Source of the DNA: Dryocola sp032000125
Lineage (GTDB): Bacteria > Pseudomonadota > Gammaproteobacteria > Enterobacterales > Enterobacteriaceae
DNA: 64,000 bases
Assembly (NCBI GenBank): GCA_032000125.1
Contig: DAMALH010000003.1
Coordinates: 62,001-126,000 of the forward strand
Reading direction: 5' to 3'
The position numbers and the translations under genes were made by a program. The notes below the pieces were generated by a model. The model saw only the letters and a program-made list of their open reading frames with translations, had not been told where the DNA came from and searched no databases. This document shows, piece after piece, positions 48,031 to 57,091 of this stretch (its first letter is position 1; each line of letters begins with the position of its first letter).

Positions 48031-48972
48031 ATGAACCGTACCCTACTGAAAACCTCAATTCTTGCGGCCATGCTGGCCTATTCTGCTTCGCTGTATGCGG
48101 CGGATAACGGGCTAATAGCCATTATTACGCCTTCTCACGACAACCCGTTCTTTAAGGCCGAGGCCGACGGCGCCGCCGCAAAAGCGAAAGAGCTTGGCTA
48201 CACCACGCTCGTCGCTTCGCATGACGACGATGTGAATAAGCAAAACCAGCTCATCGAAACCGCTATCGCCCGTAAAGCCAAAGCCATCATCCTTGATAAC
48301 GCCGGCGCCGATGCCACCGTCGGGCCGCTGGAAAAAGCCAAAGCCGCAGGGCTGCCGGCGTTCCTTATCGACAGGGAAATTAACAAAACCGGCGTTGCCG
48401 TCGCGCAAATCGTTTCCAACAACTACCAGGGCGCACAGCTAGGCGCAGAAAAGTTCGCCAAACTGCTGGACGGTAAAGGCAAGTACGTCGAGCTGCTGGG
48501 GCGCCAGTCTGATACCAACGCCCACGTGCGCTCGCAGGGCTATCACGACGTGCTGGACGACTATCCAGATATGAAAATGGTGGCCCAGCAAACCGCTAAC
48601 TGGAGCCAGACCGAAGCCTTCACCCGTATGGAAGCCATCCTGCAAACCCAGCCGGATATCGTCGGCGTGATCTCCGGTAACGACACCATGGCGCTGGGTG
48701 CAGAAGCCGCCCTGAAAGCCGCCGGTAAAAGCAACGTCATCGTTGTCGGCTTTGACGGCAGCGATTACGTTCGTGATTCCATCACTGCGAAAAGCAACAT
48801 CAAGGCCACCGTCCTGCAACCTGGCTGGGAACAGGCGCAGATGGCCGTCGTGCAGGCCGATTACTTCCTGAAAAACGGCAAAGCGAAAGAGCAGGAAAAA
48901 CAACTGATGGACTGCGTGCTGATTGATGAAAGCAACGCCTCGCAGCTCAAAGCCTTTAGCCTGAATAAATGA
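48031..48972 (+). CDS. Ribose-type ABC sugar-binding protein
   Basis: 313 residues from MNRTLLKTSILAAMLAYS (48031; GGAG eight bases upstream), a Sec signal peptide ending at LYAAD. RbsB-like Peripla_BP fold: LIAIITPSHDNPFFKAEADG, ILDNAGADATVGPLEKAKAA, GVISGNDTMALGAEAALKAA. Captures a monosaccharide in the periplasm. First gene of a nine-kilobase operon that supplies its metabolism. Confidence 0.9.
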   Translation: MNRTLLKTSILAAMLAYSASLYAADNGLIAIITPSHDNPFFKAEADGAAAKAKELGYTTLVASHDDDVNKQNQLIETAIARKAKAIILDNAGADATVGPLEKAKAAGLPAFLIDREINKTGVAVAQIVSNNYQGAQLGAEKFAKLLDGKGKYVELLGRQSDTNAHVRSQGYHDVLDDYPDMKMVAQQTANWSQTEAFTRMEAILQTQPDIVGVISGNDTMALGAEAALKAAGKSNVIVVGFDGSDYVRDSITAKSNIKATVLQPGWEQAQMAVVQADYFLKNGKAKEQEKQLMDCVLIDESNASQLKAFSLNK

Positions 48973-48986
48973 TGCCCGGAGGGACT

Positions 48987-49589
48987 ATGTCATTAAAACA
49001 ATGGGGCACTGGCTTGTTATGCTGCAGCGCCCTGTTGCTGACTGCCTGCCGGGTGGTGGATCTGGACGAGTCTGGCAAACCTGTCATTCCGCCCGATCCC
49101 AACGCGAAGGCCAGTTTCGCAAACCAAACCCCAGCGCAGATAGCGCAACAAACCTGGACCGCGCGCGTGATGGACCAGGCGCGCGACCATGCTCTTGATG
49201 CCAGCGCCCTGCATAACATGGCCGCAAACGCTAAAGGCGAGAGCGTCTTTGTCAAAGCGCGCGCTACGGTGGAAAAAGTGGATCTCAGCAACGACCGTGA
49301 ACGAACCCTGACTTTCACGTTAGACAATAAGCCGGTTAGCGTTCAGGTCGGGCCGATGATCCGCGGCAACGCCATTCGCGATGCCGCCGGTTTTAAGTTT
49401 GCGGACTTTACCAACCAGGTGCAGTTTGCGCAGCTTTCAAAAGCTTATAACCGGGAAGCGGCCAGGCATTTACCCGCCGTCGATGAAAGCTGGCAACAGC
49501 AGCCGGTTACGGTGCTGATGGCCGTGACGCTGCGTAATGGCACGTTCAGCGACGCCGCAGCGCTCGATTTGCAACGGGAGACGCCGTAA
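48987..49589 (+). CDS. DUF2291 periplasmic lipoprotein of a sugar ABC system
   Basis: 200 residues from MSLKQWGTGLLCCSALLLTA (48987, GGAGGG four bases upstream). Lipobox LLTAC with lipidated cysteine 21. DUF2291 lipoproteins occur between binding protein and ATPase genes of ribose-type importers; role unknown, perhaps a docking or accessory factor. Overlaps the ATPase start by one base. Confidence 0.82.
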   Translation: MSLKQWGTGLLCCSALLLTACRVVDLDESGKPVIPPDPNAKASFANQTPAQIAQQTWTARVMDQARDHALDASALHNMAANAKGESVFVKARATVEKVDLSNDRERTLTFTLDNKPVSVQVGPMIRGNAIRDAAGFKFADFTNQVQFAQLSKAYNREAARHLPAVDESWQQQPVTVLMAVTLRNGTFSDAAALDLQRETP

Positions 49590-51106
49590 TGGAACAGGAT
49601 CCGATAGTACTGCGTACCCGCGGAATTTCGATGTACTTTCCGGGCACGGTGGCGCTGGATAACGTGGATTACAACGTCTGGCGCGGCAAAGTAAACGTCA
49701 TCATCGGCGAAAACGGCGCGGGCAAATCGACGTTAATGAAGATCCTCGCAGGCGTACAGCAGCCGAGCGTGGGCGAGATAACCCTCAACGGCAAACCGGT
49801 GAAGTTCGCAAACACCAGAGAAGCTGCCGCCCAGGGTATCGGCATGGTGCATCAGGAACTGAATCTGTTTGAAAACCTTACGGTTGCGGAAAACATCTTC
49901 CTCGGACGCGAACTGCAGCAGGGGCTTGCGCCTATTGATGAAGCAACCCAGCAGCAGCGCAGCGCGGCGTTGCTCAAGCGCCTCGATCAGCCTATCTCCC
50001 CTAAAGAGCTGGTCGCAAGCCTCAAGGTTGGGCAGCAGCAGCTTGTGGAAATCGCCAAAGCGCTGGCGGAAGACGCGGATATTTTGATCCTTGATGAGCC
50101 GACCTCAGCCCTGAGCAAAACCGAGGTGGACATCCTGTTCCGCGTTATCCGCGAACTGACCCGGCAGGGCGTCTCTATTATCTATATCTCCCACCGTCTG
50201 GAAGAGCTGATGGCCATTGGCGATGTCATCACTATCCTGCGCGATGGCAAATTCCAGGCGGAAGCTCAGGTCTGCGATATCGACGTGCCGTGGATCGTGC
50301 GGGAAATGCTCGGCAGCGAGCCGGTATCAAGCTTCCTTAAGCCCGGCCGCGAGTTTGGTATGCCGGTGCTTGAGGCTGAACATATCACCTGCGTGAATGC
50401 CGCCGGGAATGCGGTGGTGGACGATGTGAGCTTCCAGGTCAGGGCCGGGGAAATCGTCGGCATTTATGGTCTGATGGGCGCCGGGCGCACCGAACTGTTC
50501 GAATGCCTGCTCGGTACTCAGCACAGCTACCTCGGCAAGCTGTGGCTTGACAGCAAACCTGTCCCTCCTCGCCTTGCGACCGCCGAACGCATCCGCATGG
50601 GGATGAGCCTTGTGCCGGAAGATCGTAAGCGCACCGGTATTTTCCCGATATCGTCCGTGGCGGGTAACCTGACGATAGCCAGCCTGTGGCGGCGTTTGCA
50701 GCGTGGGCTGACCATTTCCCGCGCCGATGAAACTGCCGCGGTGGCAAGCACCATCGGCAATCTGTCGATAAAAGTATCCTCCCCGGACGTGGAGATCCAG
50801 GCGCTGAGCGGCGGCAATCAGCAAAAAGTGGTTATCGGACGGTCGCTGCTGACTAACCCCAAGCTGCTTCTGCTTGATGAGCCAACGCGCGGTATCGACG
50901 TGGGCGCGAAAGCAGACGTGTTCCGCATGATGGTGAAGCTATCCGAACAGGGCATCGCCGTGGTCTTTTCAACCTCCGATCTGAAAGAAATCATGGCGGT
51001 TTCAGACCGCATTCTGGTGATGTCCGGAGGGAAAATCACCGCCAACCTTCTCCGCGAACATGCCGAAGAATCGGCATTGGTTTCCGCTAGTGCACAAGGG
51101 TTCTGA
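49589..51106 (+). CDS. Ribose-type ABC ATP-binding protein, tandem domains
   Basis: 505 residues. First ATPase: Walker A GENGAGKST at 40-48, LKVGQQQLVEIAKAL, ILILDEPTSAL. Second ATPase in the C-terminal half with ALSGGNQQKVVIGRSLL and LLLLDEPTRGIDVGAKAD, its Walker A degenerate (GLMGAGRTEL), as in RbsA. Energises the permease downstream. Confidence 0.92.
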   Translation: MEQDPIVLRTRGISMYFPGTVALDNVDYNVWRGKVNVIIGENGAGKSTLMKILAGVQQPSVGEITLNGKPVKFANTREAAAQGIGMVHQELNLFENLTVAENIFLGRELQQGLAPIDEATQQQRSAALLKRLDQPISPKELVASLKVGQQQLVEIAKALAEDADILILDEPTSALSKTEVDILFRVIRELTRQGVSIIYISHRLEELMAIGDVITILRDGKFQAEAQVCDIDVPWIVREMLGSEPVSSFLKPGREFGMPVLEAEHITCVNAAGNAVVDDVSFQVRAGEIVGIYGLMGAGRTELFECLLGTQHSYLGKLWLDSKPVPPRLATAERIRMGMSLVPEDRKRTGIFPISSVAGNLTIASLWRRLQRGLTISRADETAAVASTIGNLSIKVSSPDVEIQALSGGNQQKVVIGRSLLTNPKLLLLDEPTRGIDVGAKADVFRMMVKLSEQGIAVVFSTSDLKEIMAVSDRILVMSGGKITANLLREHAEESALVSASAQGF

Positions 51107-51107
51107 T

Positions 51108-52208
51108 ATGAAAACGAATGACACGGTCGCGCTCGGCGCCGCAACGGCCTCGGCGTTTAAATCGCGCGAAAATCTGCTGCTCTTGCTGCTTAAGCTGCGC
51201 ACCTTTATCGCCCTGTTTTTGATCGTCGGTTTTTTTGCCGTGATGGTGCCGGATTTTCTCGCCATGGGCAGCCTGGTGATCATGATTAAACACATCGCCA
51301 TCAACGCCTTCCTGGCGCTGGGGATCACTTTTGTCATCATCACGGCCGGGATCGATCTGTCCATCGGCGCAACGCTTGGCCTGTGCGGCATGATAGCCGG
51401 CTGGCTTATCACCAAAGGCATTGTGCTGCCGATGTTCGGCATCGCGATTTTCCCAAGCGTGTGGGTCATTGTGCCGCTGGTGCTGCTTATTGGCGGCCTG
51501 ATTGGCGCGGCCAACGGCTGGATAATTACGCGCTATAACGTCGCGCCGTTTATCTGCACCCTTGGCACGATGTATGTCCTGCGCGGCGCGGCCATGCTGA
51601 CATCAGGCGGTGAAACCTTCCCCGGCCTCTCCGGTAATCCACAGCTTGGCAATACCGGCTTTGACCTCATTGGTTCCGGCACCTTGTTCGGCATTCCGTG
51701 GGCCATCTGGATAATGATTGTATTAGCGATCGCCATTGCTTATGTCGCCCGCCGGCTCCCGTTTGGCCGCCACGTCTATGCCATCGGCGATAACGAGCGC
51801 GCCGCCGAGCTTTCCGGGGTGAAGGTTCGCCAGGTAAAAGTGTGGGTTTATACCCTCTCCGGCCTTTGCGCGGCGATTGCCGGGATCGTGGTTTCTGCAC
51901 AGCTGGTTGCCAGCCATCCGGCCAACGGTACGGCTTTTGAAATGAACGCTATCGCCGCTGTGGTACTGGGCGGGACATCCCTTGCCGGGGGACGCGGCAC
52001 CATTCTTGGCACGCTGGTCGGGGCCTTTGTGATTGGCTTTTTGGCCGACGGGCTGGTGATGATGGGAGTGAGTGAATTCTGGCAGATGGTGATTAAAGGC
52101 ATCGTGATTATCGTGGCGGTAATCATTGACCAGATGCAAAACCGCATGCAGCAAAAAGCCGCGGTGGTGGCACAAAAGAGCCTGATGGAAAGCGCTGAGA
52201 AAACCTGA
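51108..52208 (+). CDS. Ribose-type ABC permease
   Basis: 366 residues from MKTNDTVALGAATASAFKS (51108); an earlier start would overlap the ATPase gene by 47 bases. Ten or so membrane segments; RbsC motifs AINAFLALGITFVIITAGID LS-type and GTSLAGGRGTILGTLVGAF. Inner-membrane channel. Confidence 0.9.
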   Translation: MKTNDTVALGAATASAFKSRENLLLLLLKLRTFIALFLIVGFFAVMVPDFLAMGSLVIMIKHIAINAFLALGITFVIITAGIDLSIGATLGLCGMIAGWLITKGIVLPMFGIAIFPSVWVIVPLVLLIGGLIGAANGWIITRYNVAPFICTLGTMYVLRGAAMLTSGGETFPGLSGNPQLGNTGFDLIGSGTLFGIPWAIWIMIVLAIAIAYVARRLPFGRHVYAIGDNERAAELSGVKVRQVKVWVYTLSGLCAAIAGIVVSAQLVASHPANGTAFEMNAIAAVVLGGTSLAGGRGTILGTLVGAFVIGFLADGLVMMGVSEFWQMVIKGIVIIVAVIIDQMQNRMQQKAAVVAQKSLMESAEKT

Positions 52209-52212
52209 GGTT

Positions 52213-52239
52213 GCGCGTGTCCGGTATGCGCTTTTTTTT
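52213..52239 (+). terminator. Possible intra-operon terminator
   Basis: GCGC (52213-52216) and GCGC (52228-52231) are followed by eight T (52232-52239) between importer and enzyme genes. A weak stem with a strong T tract could lower enzyme-gene expression relative to transport. Confidence 0.4.
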
Positions 52240-52291
52240 AGCCGCGCAGAATAAATATTCATATATGATTTTTAATGCAAGAGGTGAAGTT

Positions 52292-53122
52292 ATGAATCCG
52301 TTTTCACTGTCCGTTACGGATCTGGAAAAAAAAGCGCGCGCCATCCGTCGCCGTATCATTCTGCTCAACGCCAATAGTCCGGCCGGTGGGCATACCGGGG
52401 CCGACCTGTCGCAGGTAGAGATCCTGACGGCCCTTTATTTTCGCGTGCTGAACTGTTCGCCGGAGCTGATTAACAGCGACGAGCGGGATATCTATATTCA
52501 GTCCAAAGGGCATGCGGTAGGCGGCTATTACTGCGTGCTGGCAGAGGCCGGTTTTATTCCGGAAGACTGGCTCCCGACCTATCAACACGCCGACTCTCAC
52601 CTGCCCGGCCATCCGGTGAAACACAAAACGCCGGGCGTCGAGCTTAATACCGGCGCGCTCGGCCACGGCCTGCCCGTAGCGGTGGGAATTGCGCTGGCCG
52701 CTAAACGTAGCGGCAGCGGACGCCGGGTTTTTGTAGTCACGGGAGATGGTGAGCTTGCAGAAGGCAGCAACTGGGAGGCCGCGCTCGTTGCCGCCCACTA
52801 CCAGCTCGACAACCTCATCATCATTAATGATAAGAACAACCTGCAACTGGCGGGCGCCACCAAAGAGATCCTTAATACCGATCCGCTGGATGAAAAATGG
52901 CGCGCGTTTGGCATGGAGGTCACCCAGTGCAGCGGGAATAACATGCAGGAAGTCGTCGCCACGCTGGAGGGTTTAACCCCTAACGGCAAGCCCCTGGTGA
53001 TTATCGCCAACACCACCAAAGGCGCCGGTATTTCCTTTATTCAAGGGCGAGCGGAATGGCACCACCGGGTGCCGAAAGGCGATGAAGTGGAACTGGCACT
53101 GGAGGAACTGAAAGATGAGTAA
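52292..53122 (+). CDS. Split transketolase, N-terminal (TPP-binding) subunit
   Basis: 276 residues from MNPFSLSVTDLEKKARAIR (52292, GAGGTGAA upstream). TPP motif VTGDGELAEGSNWEAALVA with NDKNNLQL, and GHTGADLSQVEILTALYF at the start. Half of a two-gene transketolase, as in Apt-type apulose-4-phosphate transketolase and other split enzymes. Transfers a two-carbon unit from a ketose phosphate. Overlaps the second subunit by eight bases. Confidence 0.88.
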   Translation: MNPFSLSVTDLEKKARAIRRRIILLNANSPAGGHTGADLSQVEILTALYFRVLNCSPELINSDERDIYIQSKGHAVGGYYCVLAEAGFIPEDWLPTYQHADSHLPGHPVKHKTPGVELNTGALGHGLPVAVGIALAAKRSGSGRRVFVVTGDGELAEGSNWEAALVAAHYQLDNLIIINDKNNLQLAGATKEILNTDPLDEKWRAFGMEVTQCSGNNMQEVVATLEGLTPNGKPLVIIANTTKGAGISFIQGRAEWHHRVPKGDEVELALEELKDE

Positions 53123-54059
53123 TAGCGAACATCTGGCCACCGTCATGGTGAATGCCTTTATTGATGCCGTTGAACGCGGCGTGGACCTGGTGCCGGTGGT
53201 GGCGGACTCTACCTCCACGGCCAAGATTTCCCCCTTTATCAAACGGTTTCCCGACAGGCTGGTCAACGTGGGCATCGCCGAGCAGACGCTTGTAGGCACG
53301 GCGGTAGGCCTGTCGATGGGCGGTAAAATTGCCGTAACCTGTAACGCGGCGCCGTTTTTAATCTCGCGGGCCAACGAGCAGATTAAAGTGGACGTCTGCT
53401 ATAACAACAGCAACGTGAAGCTTTTCGGCCTGAATTCCGGCGCCAGCTATGGCCCGCTCGCCAGCACCCATCACAGCATCGATGATATCGCCGTGCTGCG
53501 CGGCTTCGGCAATATTGAGATTTTCGCCCCGTCCTGCCCGGTGGAATGCCGACAGATTATCGACTATGCGCTCGAACACGTCGGCCCGGTTTATATTCGC
53601 CTTGATGGTAAAGCGCTGCCGGAGCTTCACGACGCCAGCTACCGCTTCGTTCCCGGCGCCATTGACGTGCTGCGCGAAGGGGAAGACATTGCGCTGGTCG
53701 CCATGGGCTCGACCGTTCACGAAATTGTGAGCGCCGCCGCAGAGCTTGCCGACCAGGGTATCAGCGCTGCGGTTATCAGCGTCTCCTCTGTGCGTCCATG
53801 CGACACGGCAAAGCTGCTTGCGGCGTTGAAAAAATCCCACCGGGTGCTGACCGTTGAAGAGCACAACGTTAACGGCGGCGTGGGCAGTCTGGTCGCGGAA
53901 GTGCTGGCCGAAGCGGGCTGTGCCATTCCGCTGGTGAGATCGGGCATTGCCGACGGAGGCTATGCCATTGCCGCCGACCGCAAGGATATGCGAGCGCATC
54001 ACGGTATTGATGCGGCAGGTGTGATACGAAACGCGACTGCGCTTTGTAAAGGAGCATAA
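53115..54059 (+). CDS. Split transketolase, C-terminal subunit
   Basis: 314 residues. Pyrimidine-binding domain (RFPDRLVNVGIAEQTLVGTA with the catalytic-type glutamate in AEQ) and C-terminal transketolase domain (IALVAMGSTVHEIVSAAAEL). Forms the active site with the subunit upstream. Two bases before the kinase gene. Confidence 0.88.
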   Translation: MSNSEHLATVMVNAFIDAVERGVDLVPVVADSTSTAKISPFIKRFPDRLVNVGIAEQTLVGTAVGLSMGGKIAVTCNAAPFLISRANEQIKVDVCYNNSNVKLFGLNSGASYGPLASTHHSIDDIAVLRGFGNIEIFAPSCPVECRQIIDYALEHVGPVYIRLDGKALPELHDASYRFVPGAIDVLREGEDIALVAMGSTVHEIVSAAAELADQGISAAVISVSSVRPCDTAKLLAALKKSHRVLTVEEHNVNGGVGSLVAEVLAEAGCAIPLVRSGIADGGYAIAADRKDMRAHHGIDAAGVIRNATALCKGA

Positions 54060-54061
54060 CC

Positions 54062-55600
54062 ATGTCCAGGCCAATTATTCTGGCTATTGATGAGGGCACA
54101 ACCAACGCTAAGGTCGTAGCGGTGGATAGCGACGGGCAAATAGTCGCCCGTTGCGGGGCAAGCGTTGCGATGAACCATCCGGCGCCGGGGCTTGCGGAAC
54201 AGGACCCGCTCGCCATCTGGCAGGCGGTGTGCGACGCGCTAACCGGCTGTCTCGGACAGCTTAGCGAGGTGACGGTTGCAGGCATCGCCATCAGCAATCA
54301 GCGCGAATCCGTTCTGGTCTGGCAAAGAAGCGACGGCAGGCCGCTCACGCCGGTGGTAAGCTGGCAGGACAGGCGCTCCGAAGCGCGCTGCCAGCGGCTT
54401 CTGGCTCAGGGGTATGGCGAGCTTATTACTCGTCTCACCGGCCTGCCCGTTGATCCCCTCTTCCCGGCTGCGAAAATCCGCGCCCTGCTCGAAACGATAC
54501 CGGACGGTATGCAGCGCGCCGCGCAAGGCGAGCTGTGTATCGGGACTATCGACTCCTGGCTTACCTGGCAGCTCACCGGCGGCAGATCCTTTACCACGGA
54601 TTTCTCCAATGCGGCGCGCACCCAGNNNNNNNNNNNNNNNNNNNNNNNNNNNNNNNNNNNNNNNNNNNNNNNNNNNNNNNNNNNNNNTTATCGCGCCGGG
54701 TGGGACGACGAACTGCTGGCCCTGTTCGACATACCCCATGCCGCGCTCGCGCAGGTGCTCCCTTCGTCCGGCCATCATGGCGAAGTGGGGATATCCTCCA
54801 TTGCGGGCTTGCTGCCCGGCACCCCGATCCTGGCGCTGATTGGCGACTCCCATGCCGCCCTCTACGCGCAGCGTCGCGCCTGTGGACAGGTGGTGAAAGC
54901 CACCTACGGTACCGGTTCTTCATTAATGCTCTCGGTGCCTGAGCCTATCGCTGCCGGCCAGCTAAGCACCACGCTTGCCTGGCACGACGGCGAAGTGAAT
55001 TACGCATTAGAAGGCAACATTACCCATACCGGCTCCGGGGCGGCCTGGCTTGGCAGCATGCTGGGCATCAGCGATCCGGTAAGGCTCACCGAGCTTGCGC
55101 AGACGACGGAAGGCAACCAGGGCGTTTACTACGTCCCCGCGCTTTCGGGCCTGGGCGCGCCGTGGTGGGATTTGCAGGCACGCGGCACGATCTGCGGGCT
55201 GACGGATGCCGCAACCCCCGCCGTCCTTGCGCGGGCCGCGCTGGAATCCATCGCCTACCAGATTGCCGACGTCTTCTTCGCCATGGAACAGGCCTGCGGA
55301 ACGCGTCTCGACACCCTTTGCGTGGACGGCACCGCCACCAAAAACCGCTGGCTGATGCAGTTCCAGGCCGACCTGTTAGCGCGGCCTTTACTTATCCAGC
55401 CGGCCGCAGAAGTCTCCGCGTTAGGCGCCGCCTTGCTGGCGGGCAAAGCTCTCGGCTGGTGGCAGGACGGGCAAATGCCCGTATCGCTTGCCACCTGCGG
55501 CGAACGTTTACTCCCACGCAGCAACCAGCAGCAAAAAATGCACGACAACTATAAACAGTGGCTCGAAGCCGTGGCTCGCTGCCGCTTTCAGCCCAAATAA
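54062..55600 (+). CDS. FGGY-family carbohydrate kinase (interrupted by an assembly gap)
   Basis: About 512 residues including 21 unknown ones. N-terminal ATPase motif ILAIDEGTTNAKVVAVD, sugar contact QDRRSEARCQR, adenosine motif GTGSSLMLS and a C-terminal FGGY domain (LCVDGTATKNRWLMQFQADL). Phosphorylates a ketose, probably the product of the isomerase downstream, before transketolase cleavage. The run of N at 54626-54687 removes residues just after FSNAARTQ; the frame is kept across it. Confidence 0.88.
   Translation: MSRPIILAIDEGTTNAKVVAVDSDGQIVARCGASVAMNHPAPGLAEQDPLAIWQAVCDALTGCLGQLSEVTVAGIAISNQRESVLVWQRSDGRPLTPVVSWQDRRSEARCQRLLAQGYGELITRLTGLPVDPLFPAAKIRALLETIPDGMQRAAQGELCIGTIDSWLTWQLTGGRSFTTDFSNAARTQXXXXXXXXXXXXXXXXXXXXXYRAGWDDELLALFDIPHAALAQVLPSSGHHGEVGISSIAGLLPGTPILALIGDSHAALYAQRRACGQVVKATYGTGSSLMLSVPEPIAAGQLSTTLAWHDGEVNYALEGNITHTGSGAAWLGSMLGISDPVRLTELAQTTEGNQGVYYVPALSGLGAPWWDLQARGTICGLTDAATPAVLARAALESIAYQIADVFFAMEQACGTRLDTLCVDGTATKNRWLMQFQADLLARPLLIQPAAEVSALGAALLAGKALGWWQDGQMPVSLATCGERLLPRSNQQQKMHDNYKQWLEAVARCRFQPK
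54626..54687. other. Assembly gap (62 N)
   Basis: Undetermined bases inside the kinase gene. Related kinases have about 10 residues between the NAxRT motif and the WD motif, while the gap plus following codons gives about 25, so the gap size may be overestimated. Confidence 0.95.
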
Positions 55601-55620
55601 CCTTTTACTGGAGTGAAGCC

Positions 55621-57039
55621 ATGTCTCGTATCCCACAACAATTAACCTTCGGCGTCATTATTGGAAACCGTGGTTTTTTCCCGAGCTATTTAGTGGCCGA
55701 AGCGCGTGAACAAGCGCAAAACCTGTTTGCAGACCTTGGGATCAACACCGTTATGTTAGAAGACGGTCAAACCCACCTTGGCGGCGTAGAAACACGCCAG
55801 GATGCCAAAGTCTGCGCCGCGCTGCTGCGTAAACATCGCGATGACATTCACGGCATCGTGGTATTACTGCCAAACTTCGGCGATGAAAAAGCCGTGGCGG
55901 AGGCCATTCGTTTGTCCGGGCTAACCGTGCCGGTCCTGATTCAGGCCGAGGAAGATAATCTGGACAAGATGGGGCTGGCAACCCGCCGCGATAGCTTCTG
56001 CGGCAAGATCTCCCTGTGTAACAACCTGCGCCAGTACGGCATTCCGTTTACGCTAACCAGCCAGCACGTCTGTGCGTTAAGCGGAGACGTTTTCGCCGGC
56101 GATCTGCAGCGCTTTGCCCAGATTTGCCGGGTGGTGAAATCCATGCAGGGCGTGCGTATCGGCGCCATCGGCGCCCGGCCTGCCAGCTTTAACACCGTGC
56201 GTTATAGCGAAAAGCTGCTTGAGAAAATGGGCGTGGCGGTAGAAACCCTCGATCTCTCTGAGATCTTCACCCGCATCAAACACATCAGCGACAGCGACCT
56301 GCGCGTCAGTGAAAAACGTGGTTTGCTACTGGAAAACGCCGATGCCAGCGCCATTCCGGCCGACAAGCTCACCACCATGGCAAAACTCTTTGTGGTGATA
56401 AGCGAATGGGTGGTGGCAAACGACATTGATACCACGGCAATTCAGTGCTGGACGTCGCTCCAGGAAAATCTGGGCATTAACGTATGCTCCATCATGAGCG
56501 TGATGTCCGGGCAGCTAATGCCAAGCGCCTGCGAGGTGGATGTGATGGGCGCGCTGTCGATGTACGCCCTCGCAAGCTGTTCGCTAAGTCCGGCCTCCAT
56601 CGCCGACTGGAACAATAACTTTGGCGACGATCGTAATAAGTGCGTGCTGTTCCACTGCGGCAACTTTGCCAGCAGCAGCCTGGAATCACCGTCGATGGGC
56701 ACCGCCGATATCATCGGCACAACGGTTGGCAAGGAAAACACCTGTGGTGCCGTGCACGGGCGCATGAAAAGCGGGCCGCTGACATATTTCCGCCTCTCAT
56801 CTGATGATTTTACCGGGGAAGTGAAAGCCTATGTGGGCGAAGGCCAGTCGGTGGACGACCCGCTTGATACCGTGGGCTGCCGGGCCGTCATTGAAGTGCC
56901 CCATCTGGAAAACCTGCTGGCGTGGATTTGCAACAATGGCTTCGAACATCACGTTGCCATGAACCACTCCGCGACCGGGGCCGTATTGCAGGAAGCGTTC
57001 AGTAAGTACCTTGGCGTGAATTGTTACCTGCACCGCTAA
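55621..57039 (+). CDS. L-fucose/L-arabinose isomerase-like enzyme
   Basis: 472 residues from MSRIPQQLTFGVIIGNRGFF (55621; GGAG nearby); an upstream in-frame start at 55558 lies in the kinase gene. FucI-type fold: HIGAI-like RIGAIGARPASFNTVRYSEK, CWTSLQENLGINVCSIMSVM with a metal-site glutamate, HCGNFASSS and HHVAMNHS near the end. Interconverts an aldose and ketose using a divalent metal. With kinase and split transketolase it forms an isomerise-phosphorylate-cleave pathway; D-apiose is a candidate substrate. Confidence 0.83.
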   Translation: MSRIPQQLTFGVIIGNRGFFPSYLVAEAREQAQNLFADLGINTVMLEDGQTHLGGVETRQDAKVCAALLRKHRDDIHGIVVLLPNFGDEKAVAEAIRLSGLTVPVLIQAEEDNLDKMGLATRRDSFCGKISLCNNLRQYGIPFTLTSQHVCALSGDVFAGDLQRFAQICRVVKSMQGVRIGAIGARPASFNTVRYSEKLLEKMGVAVETLDLSEIFTRIKHISDSDLRVSEKRGLLLENADASAIPADKLTTMAKLFVVISEWVVANDIDTTAIQCWTSLQENLGINVCSIMSVMSGQLMPSACEVDVMGALSMYALASCSLSPASIADWNNNFGDDRNKCVLFHCGNFASSSLESPSMGTADIIGTTVGKENTCGAVHGRMKSGPLTYFRLSSDDFTGEVKAYVGEGQSVDDPLDTVGCRAVIEVPHLENLLAWICNNGFEHHVAMNHSATGAVLQEAFSKYLGVNCYLHR

Positions 57040-57043
57040 ACGC

Positions 57044-57077
57044 AAAAACCGCGGCGAGAACGCTCACCGCGGTTTTT
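57044..57077. terminator. Strong bidirectional terminator
   Basis: AAAAACCGCGG (57044-57054) pairs with CCGCGGTTTTT (57067-57077); six T follow on plus, five A precede for the minus strand. Between the converging isomerase and hydrolase genes. Confidence 0.88.
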
Positions 57078-57091
57078 TCCCGGCTTATTAG

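Noticed and set aside
53358..54074. 238-codon frame antisense to the transketolase subunit
   Set aside because: Shadow frame of the conserved transketolase subunit; no start context.
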